Shown here in pieces: positions 35,106-46,670 of a DNA stretch of 64,000 nt; the stretch's first letter is position 1, and each line of letters starts with the position of its first letter. The position numbers were made by a program, and so were the translations under genes. The notes under the pieces were generated by a model that saw only the letters and a list, made by a program, of their open reading frames with translations, searched no databases and was not told the origin of the DNA. This stretch comes from Lepidostoma basale (lineage: Eukaryota; Arthropoda; Insecta; Trichoptera; Lepidostomatidae), in the NCBI GenBank assembly GCA_022606425.2, contig JAHDVF020001509.1, positions 124,001-188,000 of the forward strand, written 5' to 3'.

Positions 35106-35735
35106 TGAATGTACTACGGGCCTTATCAATCCTGCATTCTACCTCCACATCTGGGTTTAAAAAGTACAAACTAAAACAGTTTCCCATCGCTACATCTGTG
35201 CGTGCGCAGACGCAACCCCCGCACTGCCTCCCTCGCGCAGGCGCAGGCGCCGCCCGGATGAGCTCCGTTGAATGGCATTTTCTTTATTTATTTTGAACCT
35301 CAATGTCAACCCTCCCGAGCCGGCAGCTAACAGGTGCGGGGTCTCCGGGTCTGCCGCCTCATAACATTGCATAATAAAACCACTTTTCAAAAATACCGTT
35401 ATGCCTCAGTACATTGCAAAAATATTAAAGATTACGGCTTATCCTACCTTATTTCATTATAAATGGAAGCGGTTGTGTTGGCTTTATTCATATTTTGTTT
35501 ACGTCAAATTTAAGTTACAGAAATTTATAAAAATCCAAAATTTGCAAAGCTATCAAAATCTTTCACAATGTGTCACATTTTTATAAAATGAACGAAAATT
35601 TGGTAAATGTCAACAAAAAACGATGTTCTTATTTCGCCCGCCGCGCCGCGCCAGTGGGTGTGCAAGACCGGAGTAGGTACCGCCTGGTGTGGGTCGACTT
35701 CCTTTCATTTTTGATATTGAGCGGATATCCACTAA

Positions 35736-36240
35736 AGCAAAGATGGCAGCATACGAGTATAATGGAGTTCTAGTGCCAACGATTATTTATGGAAGTGAAG
35801 CTTGGAGCTGGCAAAATGAGATCACTGAGAATAATGTGCGAGAAAACGATATATGATAGAATACTGAACTACGAAATAAGGAAGAAATGTAAGGCTGTAA
35901 ATGAAAATAAAAATGTAAATAAAGAAATGTAAATGTAAGATTGGATCATATGTAAAATTAAAAAAGGATTCTTGAGATGGTTTGGACATATGGAACGAAT
36001 GGACGAGAGAAGAATGGTTGAAATTTTGTATACACACAGTGTGAGTGGAAAGAGAAGTCGTTGAAGACCACAGAAAGCATGGCACGACCAAATTAATCAA
36101 ATACTAAAAAGGGGCCACTTTCGAAGTCGAAAAACCGACGAGCGTGCATGTCACGATGTATGAATGCAGAGGATCTAGAGAGGCATGTCAGGACAGAGGA
36201 GTATGGCGGTCCATCCTCCCTGACTACCCCTTCGGAGAAA
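35736..36240 (+). mobile_element. LINE C-terminal fragment
   Basis: The plus strand encodes YNGVLVPTIIYGSEAWSWQN, later FLRWFGHMERMDERRMVEIL (with a stop or frame change in between) and RPQKAWHDQINQILKRG. These are the ordered conserved blocks of the C-terminal region of insect non-LTR retrotransposons. It ends about 150 bases upstream of the ALIX start codon. Confidence 0.65.
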
Positions 36241-36385
36241 CGGCGTAATGGTTAGTTAGAGCAGATATATTTCAATTCCCCGCGTGTTGAGATATCATTT
36301 ATTTTTCAATTGCAGTTTCCTTCTTTAGCGACTGTAAACCGGCTGTGCCTGTCTGACAGTTGGTTACTGGTTACAAGTTAGGAAA

Positions 36386-39300
36386 ATGCAAGAAATGGCG
36401 GACTTAATTTCGGTGCCGCTGAAAAAACCTTCGGATGTAGACATTATAAAACCTTTAAAAAATCTAATCCAGTCGACCTACAGCACTTCGGACAAGCCGG
36501 AAGACTATAGTGAAGCTTTAAGCGAATTGAGCAAGCTCCGCTCTAACGCTATTTGGAAAGTGTTTGACAAGTACGAGACGTCGTTGGAGGTTATTTACAG
36601 GTATTTATCGCCTTTGTTGTCTGTGAGTCATCGCTGAATGTAATCATGAAATGTTGGAAATAGTCGCTGCGCCGAGTGCAGAGCACAAGGTCACGATATT
36701 GTGTGTTGGTGTGTTGCAGTTACTGCGATGAGCTGTGCGCGCTGGAGGGAAAGGTGCCGCCGCAAGAGGTGCAGATTCCCTTCAAGTGGAAGGATGCCTT
36801 CGACAAGGGGTCTATTTTTGGAGGCAGGATGAGCTTAAGTGAGTTTCCAACTTTTTCTTATTGCTGAATTGCCGATTGAGTCATTTGATGGGTGTGTGCG
36901 TCATGTGCGTCACGGGGTGTGTTGCAGCCATCTGCTCGCTGAGCTACGAGAAGGTGTGCGTGATGTTCAACATGGCGGCGCTGCAGTCCGCCGTGGCGGC
37001 CGCTCAGTCCCCGGACTCGGAGGACGGCCTCAAGCTAGCGGCCAAGCTCTTTCAGGTCAGTGGCCCCGCACGTTCACGCGTGTTTCTTTCTGAAGCGAGT
37101 GTATGTTACGGATGAGGCTAATTGTTCCAGCAAGCTGCGGGCATCTTCAGTTACCTGAAGGGAAGCGTGGTGCTGGCGGTGCACCAGGAGACCACGCCCG
37201 ACTTGGCTGCCGACACGCTGGCGGCACTGGCGCAGCTCATGCTGGCGCAGGCGCAGGAGATTATCGTCCTCAAAGCCATCCACGGTAATTCTCCCTCTCT
37301 TATCCCGCTCCCCACTAATAAATAAATAGTCTGACGAGTGCGTTGTGTTTCAGACGAGATGAAGGACGCCATCGTAGCCAAGCTCGCCAACCAGTGCCAA
37401 GAGATGTACGCCGAGCTCTCACGCACTTTCCAGAAGGAGAGTCTGCGGGCCATCACTGACAAGGAGTGGCTCACCAATGTAACTATTGTCCGCTCTGCTT
37501 GTTAATCTCCTTGCAACGCCTACCTTCACGGGAGTCGAGTGACGTGTGTTCTCTCGTGTTATAGTTTTCGGCGAAACAGGCCGCCTTCCTGGGCGTGGCA
37601 CAGCACCACCAGGGCCTGGTGTGCCGGGCGGCTAAGGCCATCGGGGAGGAGATCAGCCGGCTGCAGGTGACTACTAAATATTACCACTAACCGGACTTGT
37701 TCATATATCACGAGACCCGAGTAATCTTAAAATTATTTCTTATACATTCTGTCGTCCCATACATTCAGGATGCTATAGAGAATATCAAGACAGCTCAGAC
37801 CCGCTGCGGGCGGCCGGGCTACTTCCAGGAGATACTGACCAAAGCCCAGAGGAACTACAATGAGGTGAAGAAGGATAACGACTTTATCTACCACGAGAGA
37901 ATCCCCGATGTTGGGCAACTGGAGCCCATCGGGAAGGCGCTGGTGGCCAAGCCCACCCCTCTCCCGGAGCGCTGGAGTACTCGCTTCCAGGGTTGGTTAC
38001 AATCATTATTCAACATGACAATATAGATATTGCAACTCTATGCTTATATCGATCCGATTGCAGACCTGTTTGCTAACATGGTGCCAGTGCCGGTGCACCA
38101 GGCCATGGCCGCCTACGACGTGCGCAAGAATGAGATTGTGAATCTGGAGATCAACAAGCTGCGCGAGAGCACGCAGACGCTCAACAGGTGCGTCCCCTTG
38201 TAGTCTCGGTTTCAAGATTCTATCTGATGGTTAGTTAATCAGTTCCATTTCTAATCTGCCCTACTTTGTCACGTGTGTCCTTTCATTAGCATTCTGACAT
38301 CCCTGAATCTGCCGGCGGCGGTGGAGCAGACGGCCGGAGGGGAGTTGCCGCAGTCCATCCTGGACAAAGCGGGGGCCGTGCGTGCAGCCGGTGGCGCCCC
38401 CCAGTTGCAGACACTCATGCGGGAACTTCCGGAGTTGCTGCAGAGGAATAGAGACATCTTGGATGAGGTACCAAACGATGTGCTATCTGTGTATCATAAC
38501 AGGTAATACTTTACATGACTCTAACTTGTAATGAATGGTGTGTTGTGTCAGGCGGAGCGCCTGTTGGGCGAGGAGCGGGGAGCGGACGAGCAGCTTAGGG
38601 CGCAGTTCGGGGAGCGCTGGAGTCGCACGCCCTCCGACAAACTGACACAGATGTTCTCCTCCAACATCGCCAAGTACCGCCAGATCATCCTCAATGCCAT
38701 GGAAGCCGATAAGGTCGTCCAAGACAAGTTCTCCACTCACCGCCAGGTACGCCCTGATCTAAATCTGCCCTCTGTTAGTAAAGCAGAGCATGCTACGCGG
38801 ATATATTCATTTGAAATGTATTTTTCGTATTTAAGGGCATCGAGCTGCTCAGCGGGGGCGCAGAGGAGCTGGCGTCCGGAGTGCCACACGCAGCTTCCGT
38901 CGGCCCGGCTGATTCGTCCGCGGCCGCCGCCCTCCGCAAGCTCATGGAAGATGTGAGTGCTGGTCAACTGATGTTTTCTATCCAACGTGGAGCTATGTGC
39001 TCACATGATTAAATGGAATGTTATCGGAATATAGGTGGAGACCTTGAAGGCGGAGAGGGATGTAATAGAGTGCGAGCTAAAGTCAGCTTCACTGGATATG
39101 AAAAGCCGCTTCCTGTCGGCATTAGCGATGGATGGAGCCATCGGGGAGGCGGCGCTGTCAGTGAGTGCCCTAGGGGAGCTGTACGGACCGCTGCAGCGCC
39201 AGGTGGCGGATAGTCTGCGCCGCCAGGAGCGCCTGGTGCAGGACGTGCAGGAGTCCAACAGCCGGCTCGTGGCAGAACGCGGAGGGTCTTCGGGGCCTGG

Positions 39301-40321
39301 AGGCCGCGAGGCTAAGCTGTGCGAGCTGGCAGCGGCACACGACGCCTTCCGTGATCTCCTCTCCAACTTGCAAGAGGGCACTAAGTTCTACAATGACCTC
39401 ACTCAGGTGGGTACTCTCCTGGACCATATAAATCAAATCAGTTTATTTTCTCAAAAGATATTACAAACATGTTTACAATTTAACTCGATGGTTGCCGGAG
39501 ACGAGATATCTCGAAGGGTTAAGAACAAAAAGATCCACACCCTCCAATACGGCTGAGTTCTCAAAATATCTCCTGAGAAATGGGTTTCTCATAACATTGG
39601 AATCTGCCCCCCAACATTCTCATAAGAAATGCTATGGCTTAGAGTCGCAGAGAGCTACTATACTCGCTCATATAGAAATATTATAGTAGGAATAATAAAT
39701 AGCTCTCCTTACCTTAACTGACCACGGGGTGTGTCGACTGTTTGTGTTCCAGCTGCTGGTCGTCTTCCAGAATAAGATTTCCGACTTCTGCTTCGCGCGC
39801 AAGACCGAGAAGGAGGAGCTGCTGAAGGATCTGACGCAGGAGACGGCACGGGCCACCGCGGGCCCCGCACCCACTCCCCCGCAGCATCACACGCCAACAG
39901 GTCTTTCAACTTTTGTGACCAAACTGTGCTGATCAGTGTTGACTATCCCTGTAATATATTATTTAACAAATGTTCCAACTCTCCAGAGCCAAAACGTGAA
40001 GCCCCGGCGCGCCCTCCGCCTATGTCCGGACCCGCTGCTGCGCCCACGGCCCCGGGGAGCCTGCCCTACCCCATGCAAGGCCAGGGTTCCATGCCAATCC
40101 CGTACGGGGCACCGGGAGCCGCACCCTACCCAGCCTACATGCCCCCTCTGCAGATGCCGCAGGGCTACAACCCCTACGCCGTACCCTACCCTGCCAATGC
40201 TGCGTACCCTGGCTTCCCGCAGGCCCCTGCCTATGGGGGGCAGCCATTGCAGTATCCGGCCTACCCGCAGTATCCTCCACCGCACAACCCTTACCAGCCA
40301 CAACCCCCGCAGGGCTGGTAG
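36386..40321 (+). CDS. ALiX: ALIX / programmed cell death 6-interacting protein, 844 residues
   Basis: ESCRT accessory factor that recruits ESCRT-III (CHMP4) for membrane scission in cytokinesis, endosomal sorting and membrane repair. Exons: 36386-36600, 36720-36838, 36928-37055, 37131-37284, 37354-37478, 37565-37666, 37769-37991, 38064-38187, 38290-38467, 38552-38746, 38836-38952, 39035-39406, 39753-39900, 39987-40321, all with closing phases. Residues 1 to about 360 form the Bro1 domain ([48 protein letters not shown]). The V-domain follows ([34 protein letters not shown]). The C-terminal region is rich in Pro, Tyr and Gly and contains PTAP, the form of motif bound by TSG101. The start is the first ATG; a second ATG three codons on is also possible. 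Length is close to the human protein (868). Confidence 0.95.
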
Positions 40322-42202
40322 CGCACCGCACTCCACATTGTACTCTCTCGCAGGGATTCATATCGTAGCCAAGAAGGTTGTGGTTTGCTTTCATGTACCG
40401 ACACACCTGTATTGTAGCCCGCTCTTTTTGGCAATGTTAAGTTACATTATATGTTAAGTTACATCCGGGCACACGGGGCACGGTGTTTCATACTACGCAA
40501 GTAAACAGATGACCCTTTTAAGTTTGAATATTCATTTTGCCTCCCGAGACAAACAACGGTTTCTACAATTTTAGTCCCTCTTAGAAGTATGGCGAATATA
40601 GAAGAAATACAAAAATATTTTAAAATCAGGTTAAAAACCAAGGACTTGACACAGAAATCTGAACTGGAGGATTTATCACCAGATAATTAAGTTTATTCAT
40701 AAGACAGAAGGCCTTTCAGGGCATAATGTCTTGTATAATATATCCTCTGCTCTTTGCAGTCTTCTGTCTTGCATCGCAACCTCTCTGCAAGCAGTGCCAT
40801 GGATAACTCAAGCGATCCCGTATGTAAAGATTTCCATGTATTGGCTCTTTTGATGGGCTGTGAATGATTTCTTCTTTGTGAATAAATATTCTGCTGTGTG
40901 ACCGCTCAAATCATTAACCTAATTCAAAGTATCCTAACATTTACCACGGCAATTGGGTATAAGCTCTGGAAGGCTTCTAAATGGTTTTTTTTTTATACAT
41001 TGTACATATTTTTTATATGCTTAAGGTGTTAACACTGCGGAATTGCATAATTATGAAACGAAACACTCTTTTTCTACATTTTTTATTACATGTTTTGAAG
41101 ATATTACACCTCCATCGTTTGAAGAACTGTATAAGCTAACCAAAGTATTTGAAATGGCGAACAAGAACCAAAGATGTAGCATGGAGAGGAGGAAGAGGAG
41201 ATTATTTTCTATTATAATTCTAAGACAGGCCTGATATCTCTGCTCCCTACAAGTCTAGGGTCAGGTACCCAAGGGTATATAATTTGGAAAGGTTGGTGTA
41301 TTACCTATTTGCTAGTTGCAACCTGTGAAATATTCACGGAAGTAAAGATTTTCTTTCAATCGTAATCAGTTATAGGTGTAACTTTTTATATACATTATTT
41401 TTTTCACGTATGTTAAAATTTCACAATTAAAAATACCGAATTGTTATCCTTTTGTTTTCTACACTTCTGTCATACAACAATAATTGGAACAAAATTTAAA
41501 GAGTATTCCTCTCTCTCTCTCTCTGGTAATCAAAATATTCTCGTACTCTTTCTTGATGACATCTGGGTTTTTCGCCTATTAATATTATTATCTAAAATGG
41601 CTATTTGGCTCGATTTATTATTAATATCAAAATGCTCCATATTGAGTGAAACCCAAAAAACACAATATTGAAGGGTCTTCTTCTATTTTTAATTTAGGTT
41701 AGTTTTTCGGATAATGAAGGCATAATATTATAGAGTTGAGAAAAGTAAACTGGAAAATGAAAAAAGCATTATACTTAGTTTGTAAGTTATATTCTTAACC
41801 TAACCTAACCTGTATGCACGCACTCCCCCGGGATGTTGGATCTAGGAATGAGATATTATTTTTATGACGTATAAATAGATATATACTACTGTGCCTATAG
41901 TTATTACTTTTAATGAAATAATATAAAATGTATTTGAGAATCACAAATGTATTGTTTTATTCAACTCCTCCACACCTTGTTCCAGTCCAGGTCCCATGTG
42001 TTGTTGTGTGTGTGTATGTCACCAAGACCACAAAAAGGCAATATTATTCTTGCGGGTTGTAGATACTTGTCTTTCTTTATTCTTATTTATTGTTTCTTGA
42101 ACAATTATGTAAGTGAGACTTACAGAAAACAGACATTTTCATTAGATTCTATTTTTTGGCACGGCACAGTGCAGAGCAGATAGAGTATCCACCGCACATA
42201 TC
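40322..42202. other. ALIX 3' region and intergenic DNA
   Basis: An AATAAA at 40881-40886 is a plausible ALIX poly(A) signal. Beyond it the sequence is AT-rich, with only short ORFs that I do not recognise (for example 41043-41234). A TTAGG-type run lies at 41796-41811. Confidence 0.45.
41796..41811. repeat. Short interstitial (TTAGG)n-like run
   Basis: TAACCTAACCTAACCT is three units of the arthropod telomere repeat in reverse orientation. Two-unit runs also occur near 42354 and 45512. They are too short to claim a telomeric origin. Confidence 0.5.
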
Positions 42203-42250
42203 TCAACCCTGAAGATGAAGTCTGTAACAATCTTCAAAATGTTGGTTAAA
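42203..42250 (+). ncRNA. Hammerhead-ribozyme-like motif C
   Basis: CAACCCTGAAGA at 42204-42215 carries the CTGANGA core after AACC. Helix II is TGAAG/CTTCA around an 11-base loop. The GAAA box is altered to AAAA (42236-42239), then TGTT and GGTT (42244-42247). AACC and GGTT pair as helix I, placed exactly where a type I hammerhead requires. Helix sequences differ from motifs A and B although the architecture is the same. Confidence 0.45.
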
Positions 42251-42691
42251 TATTTAATCAAAGTCACAATTTCTTCTTCCTTGTGTCAATCAATTGTAGA
42301 TTTTTTAGACTACGGCCACACAGGTAGGAGCTAGGAGCCTCGCTCGCTGTTTAGGTTAGGTTCGGACAAGAAGAAGAATGAGCATCTCTTGATAAATTAA
42401 CATTATACACTTGACAAGTAGGAATTTGGAAATTTTATACTTGTGATTGAAACATATTCGGAGAGAAATAGCTTTCTGGTCAGTTTTGAGAGTGGCATCG
42501 TTGGTTGACTCAACCGCTTCTAAATGGAACGCACCCAGAGCTTGGATTTGAATAAAACTCCGGTCTATTTGTAACCTATTTATTCTGTATTTTTTTTTAC
42601 ATTTTAGAGCAAAGGTAGGGACTCTAGAACACTACAGGGGGAACACGCAAGCAGCAAGCAACATCGTTACAACTGGTCAAGGAGGAGTCCT

Positions 42692-43167
42692 CTAGAAGTC
42701 CGGCCTCTCGCGCGTCTCCTCCAGCTTAGAGTAGTCCCTGACAGGGGAGTAGAACTGCAAAGGAAAACACAATCAGCTCCGTGTTGAGCAGTCTGGCTCC
42801 TAATAGATCACATGCAGATATCTTTAATAATAGATGAACAATGAAGATGAAAAGGTTGCCATCATTCTAATTGTTATTTCAATTATCTTTAAAGATTCAA
42901 TATGCAAAGTGCATCCTACAATGTTTAAACTATTTTCAGGACTCAATTATTAATGACAAAATGGCGGAATGTTGTCCTTAATATATTATTGCCCATTGAG
43001 TAGTAGAGCAAGTGAATAACCTTGTGTTGTTTGTTCTTGTACTCCTCCCAGGGCTCAGGGTTGTCGCGCTTGTTGAAGGTCACCTCGGGGCTGCGCACGG
43101 CGAGTCGCACCGTGTAGAACAGCGCGCCCCCCATCCCCAACAACGTGAAGAAGTACAGGGGTAGGAG
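42692..43167 (-). CDS. NDUFA4: NDUFA4 / cytochrome c oxidase-associated subunit (first exon not found)
   Basis: Small inner-membrane protein first assigned to complex I and now regarded as a complex IV subunit. Two minus-strand exons are clear: 43167-43021 (49 codons) and 42754-42692 (20 codons plus stop). The first contains a hydrophobic transmembrane stretch (LYFFTLLGMGGALFYTVRLA) and NPEPWEEYKNKQHK. The second reads FYSPVRDYSKL and ends RERPDF. These are signature segments of the family. About 12 N-terminal residues are missing; they should sit on a short exon at higher coordinates, before MOB1, but I could not identify it. Both splice junctions are in phase 0. Confidence 0.85.
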
Positions 43168-44584
43168 CTGCAAGGGTATAATACACCGCATACAATACAC
43201 CGTCTTTCCTCCTCTCTAGTCCATAATATCACCGGCCATCTTATCTGATCTACCACTTAGGTGATAACAGACAAAATAAACAGATGTGTAGAGAGATTGA
43301 TGAAGTGGCTTAAGGTGCGAGTATGTATTATCTCTTGATATATAAATATATAAATCTGACAAATACATTAAAAAAGATAGATAAAAATGTCAAAATTTAT
43401 CAGCAATCCATCACCGAATAAAATTGGTTGGATAACAGATTAATTTCAGTCTCGTTCGGGAATCCGCGGAATGATAAACCGCACACGTGAAAAATATATT
43501 TATAATAACCATAGTCTCTTTTTATATATAGAGTAATATCAAATACATTTCTTTCCGTGCGCGTTTTTATTACATAAGTCAGACGTACGCAATAACTGTC
43601 AGTGAAAAAAAATACTCAAGAATATTCATATAAGTCTTACGGAAGGATTTTTCTTCAAACTAGATAAAGTTAGCCCCTGCATCTTTTGACTAAATCTGAT
43701 GTTCAATAATGAATCAAACGAGGAGTACGCCTTTCCGAAATTGTGTGAAACCGAATAGCCTAGATAAGTACAAGTCTTCTGCGGTCCTCCGGAATTCTGC
43801 GATCTACCAACCAGAGACTAATGAACTATTTTCTGTTTCTTGCCAAAGAAGATGACAGAAAAGATCTGTCAAATAGGATACAATGCCGTCTTGAAAGTAT
43901 ATTCAAGTGGGCACTGAATGATAGACTTGGCTTTATTTAAGACATTAAATAATTAAATAATAAATAAAAATAAAAACTCATAATTTTTCATACAAAAAAT
44001 ATTCACATAATGATTGAATGAATTAAATAAATTGAGTAAACCAGAAAAAAAAATTCGGAATAATTTTTTTTATTTCAAATTGGGAAGAGGGTTATTATCT
44101 TTTGAGTTAAAAATAGGCATTTAAGAGCTTATCTGAGAGTAAAAAGTGTTAAATATGTAAGCCAAAGAATCAAATTAATTTCGGATTAAAGCTAAAAAAA
44201 ATTTAGATGTTTTTAATTGCCTTTTTATATCAAATTGTAAAATGCAAAATTACTAAAAATCTTAAATAAATAAAAGGCGTGACGTTAATTTCACATAGAC
44301 GGGGGGCATCTAATGTTAGCAGAAGTTTGAACAGTAAGAAAGACAATAATAGTTAAAATTGAAGAATTACGAATGTCATCAACGCTGCTGATTATTGTGA
44401 TCTAGCAAAATTATTAAATGGAAAGTATAGTATTTAGGTCATATAAATCGTCTATTCGTTCAAGTGACAGGTTCAAGCCTGGGCAAATGACAAAACCTAA
44501 TTCCTTTTTTATAATAAAGTATGATTTTCTCCTCGTATTGGAGATTATATAATAAATTTTAATACCAGTGACTTAAATCCATTG
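43168..44584. other. AT-rich DNA, no gene seen
   Basis: This should contain or precede the missing NDUFA4 first exon. It is strongly AT-rich. At 43884 is an ATGCCGTCTTGAAAGTAT piece shared with the repeat at 2597. Near 44444-44500 is a tRNA B-box-like GGTTCAAGCCTGG, which may be a SINE remnant. Confidence 0.35.
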
Positions 44585-44771
44585 TAACTGTTTAATTGAA
44601 ACCCTGTTAAACTATTATAATTGATTTAATTTCTGCAAAATGGTCGCTACAGCTGTTTCGCCAACCAATGTTAGCATCATCAGGTGTTACAATAAATTAA
44701 ATTGACACAAACAATTTCATAGAAAATTAAATCAATTGTGATATTATAACAATGTTTCAATTAAACTGTTA
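44585..44771. mobile_element. Foldback/MITE-like element with a ribozyme-like centre
   Basis: Inverted arms of about 50 bases, 44585-44634 and 44721-44771, match at roughly 84% (TTTAATTGAAAC and AATTGATTTAATTT in each). The centre, 44641-44690, contains motif D. The whole is about 187 bp and has no coding capacity. Target duplications were not identified. Confidence 0.6.
44641..44690 (-). ncRNA. Hammerhead-ribozyme-like motif D
   Basis: Read on the minus strand it has CTGATGA (44683-44677), a 6-bp helix II (GCTAAC/GTTGGC with one G-T pair and a short loop), GAAA (44659-44656) and the palindrome CAGCTG followed by TA. The core is the best preserved of the set, but helix I pairs poorly. It sits between the arms of the foldback element. 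Confidence 0.5.
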
Positions 44772-46670
44772 ATAATGTTGAACTATCAATGTGTCTCCGC
44801 TAAAACAATGGATTATCTAATAAACCCTTAGTGGTTGTTTTTAAGAAGAAAAAAAATATTCCTTTTTGTTTCAAATGCCGCTCAACGTGCTAGTTTTTAT
44901 ATTTATTTATTCAAATACACCTTGTATTTCTTTACTTAAAAACCATGCGTGTTTTTTAAATATCTCTCCATTTGCATAATTTAATATAATTCAATTTGTA
45001 TGATCTCTAGTACTTTATCTCAAGCTATATAAATCAATTGAATATTTAAATTAATTGATGCAGGAGATTGAATGATGGGAGGATTAAACATAAAATTCTG
45101 CATAACTAGGCACAATACAAAATCTTCGTCGTGTCAATGGCAAGCTTAAAAACAGCCCTTGCTCTCCAATTGTCTTGCCGTTGTGGTAGAAGGTTTGGCC
45201 GACTCTGTGTTGTTTTAAAGGGCACTGAGTGTTAATAATTATAGTAACACCACATGTGGATACAACTTAGATTAAGATGATAATAATAATCTTATGTTAT
45301 GGAATCCCTCGATTCCACGAATATACGTATATGGAGGAAGAATGTTGTTTACCCGCCTTGTGATATTATGATCTATCAATGCTCTGAGTAAATTATATCG
45401 TGATCCATTCGGGAGCTGAATGTTGTTCATTGAAATATATGGATTCCTTCAGAATCGAGGGATATTGTACTATACGAGCATTATTTTGTATTCGGTCTAG
45501 TTATGGACAGGTGAGGTTAGGTTACAGAACAGTCTTTTTGAAACCCCCGACATTAGTTTTCTTGGATATTGTCTTTTCGGGAGCACCAGCCCGAATGCTC
45601 CCCCACTTGTTGGAAATTTCTTTCTTGGAGATGAAGTTGGATATTGTTGGATGGTGAAAAGAGGGTTACTTGGAGGATTGATTGTTGGGTATGACCTTGG
45701 AAAGGGGCCGAGGTATTGGGTGGAGACCGAGGGACGGTGACAGGGAGTGGCCTTGGGTGAGGGCCGGTTGGTCCTGGATATGGAACCAAGTGGGACAAGA
45801 GTGGCCTTGGGTGGGGACTGATATGGCAATGGGGATGAGATACAGGATGGGATAAGGATTGTGGAAAGGAAAGGTTTAGGCATGAAGCGTTGGAGCAAAC
45901 AGCGGGTCGGCAGCGATTTTTTTATAAACATTTTAAACAATTTTATTTGATTAATATTGTTGATACTTTTCAAACGGGGAAGATTCTACATCATATTATT
46001 TGTAAATGTTATGTAGAATTTTCAGTGCAGAGAGATTACGGTACGGCCATACGGAGTGCCAGGGTCGGAGGCTAGGTGGACACCTGGCGAACCAAAGTAT
46101 GGCGTACTATGGGACCGGCGACACTATAGGGTTCGCGTGATCACAAGCGAACAATGTCTTGACTCCTACCCAGGCACTTCGGTGTGGCCGAATCCTTAGA
46201 CATCCAAATTGATATACCAGCACCGCGGAAACACCCTGTAAACACCAGTATAATACTGGCAGTATTGTATTAAAAAGTTTGAAACGCATATATACCGAGA
46301 GATAATACAATCGTAGTCGTATTTTACATTCATTTCACATTATAATCGAAATAAAATAAGATCACAGCACGAGACATATAGTAACATCACGGTTTTCAAT
46401 ATTAATATGGCGCTACATACGGCCCCATAAATCTACATGTTCGACAAATTGTTTATGGTACTTAAGACCTGGTAAATACTTTCAAGACGGCATTGTGCCT
46501 ACCCTAACTCTAACCAGAGAAGAGACGGAAAATCACAAATGGATGACAAACATCTGTGCGGAGTTTTGACAACTTATATCAAAAATTGACTCACAAGTCG
46601 TTTTGATGAGCCGGTTTACGCAACAGGGCGAGAATAATTGTCGCAAAGGAAAGTGTACGCCGTTTCCACG
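44772..46670. other. Repeat-rich intergenic DNA upstream of MOB1
   Basis: Contains an inverted pair around CAGAATCGAGGGATA (45300-45320 against 45450-45470). A low-complexity G-rich tract lies at 45690-45830, with AGTGGCCTTGGGTG repeated. A further segment at 46355-46500 has both ends shared with the repeat at 2597-2990. No coding sequence recognised. Confidence 0.4.

Noticed and set aside
41796..41811. Interstitial telomere repeat as a chromosome-fusion scar
   Set aside because: Only three TTAGG units, and two-unit runs occur elsewhere by chance in AT-rich DNA.
45497..45973. 158-codon minus-strand ORF rich in Pro, Ser and Thr
   Set aside because: The underlying DNA is a low-complexity G-rich tract with short imperfect repeats; no start context or homology, so composition explains the open frame.
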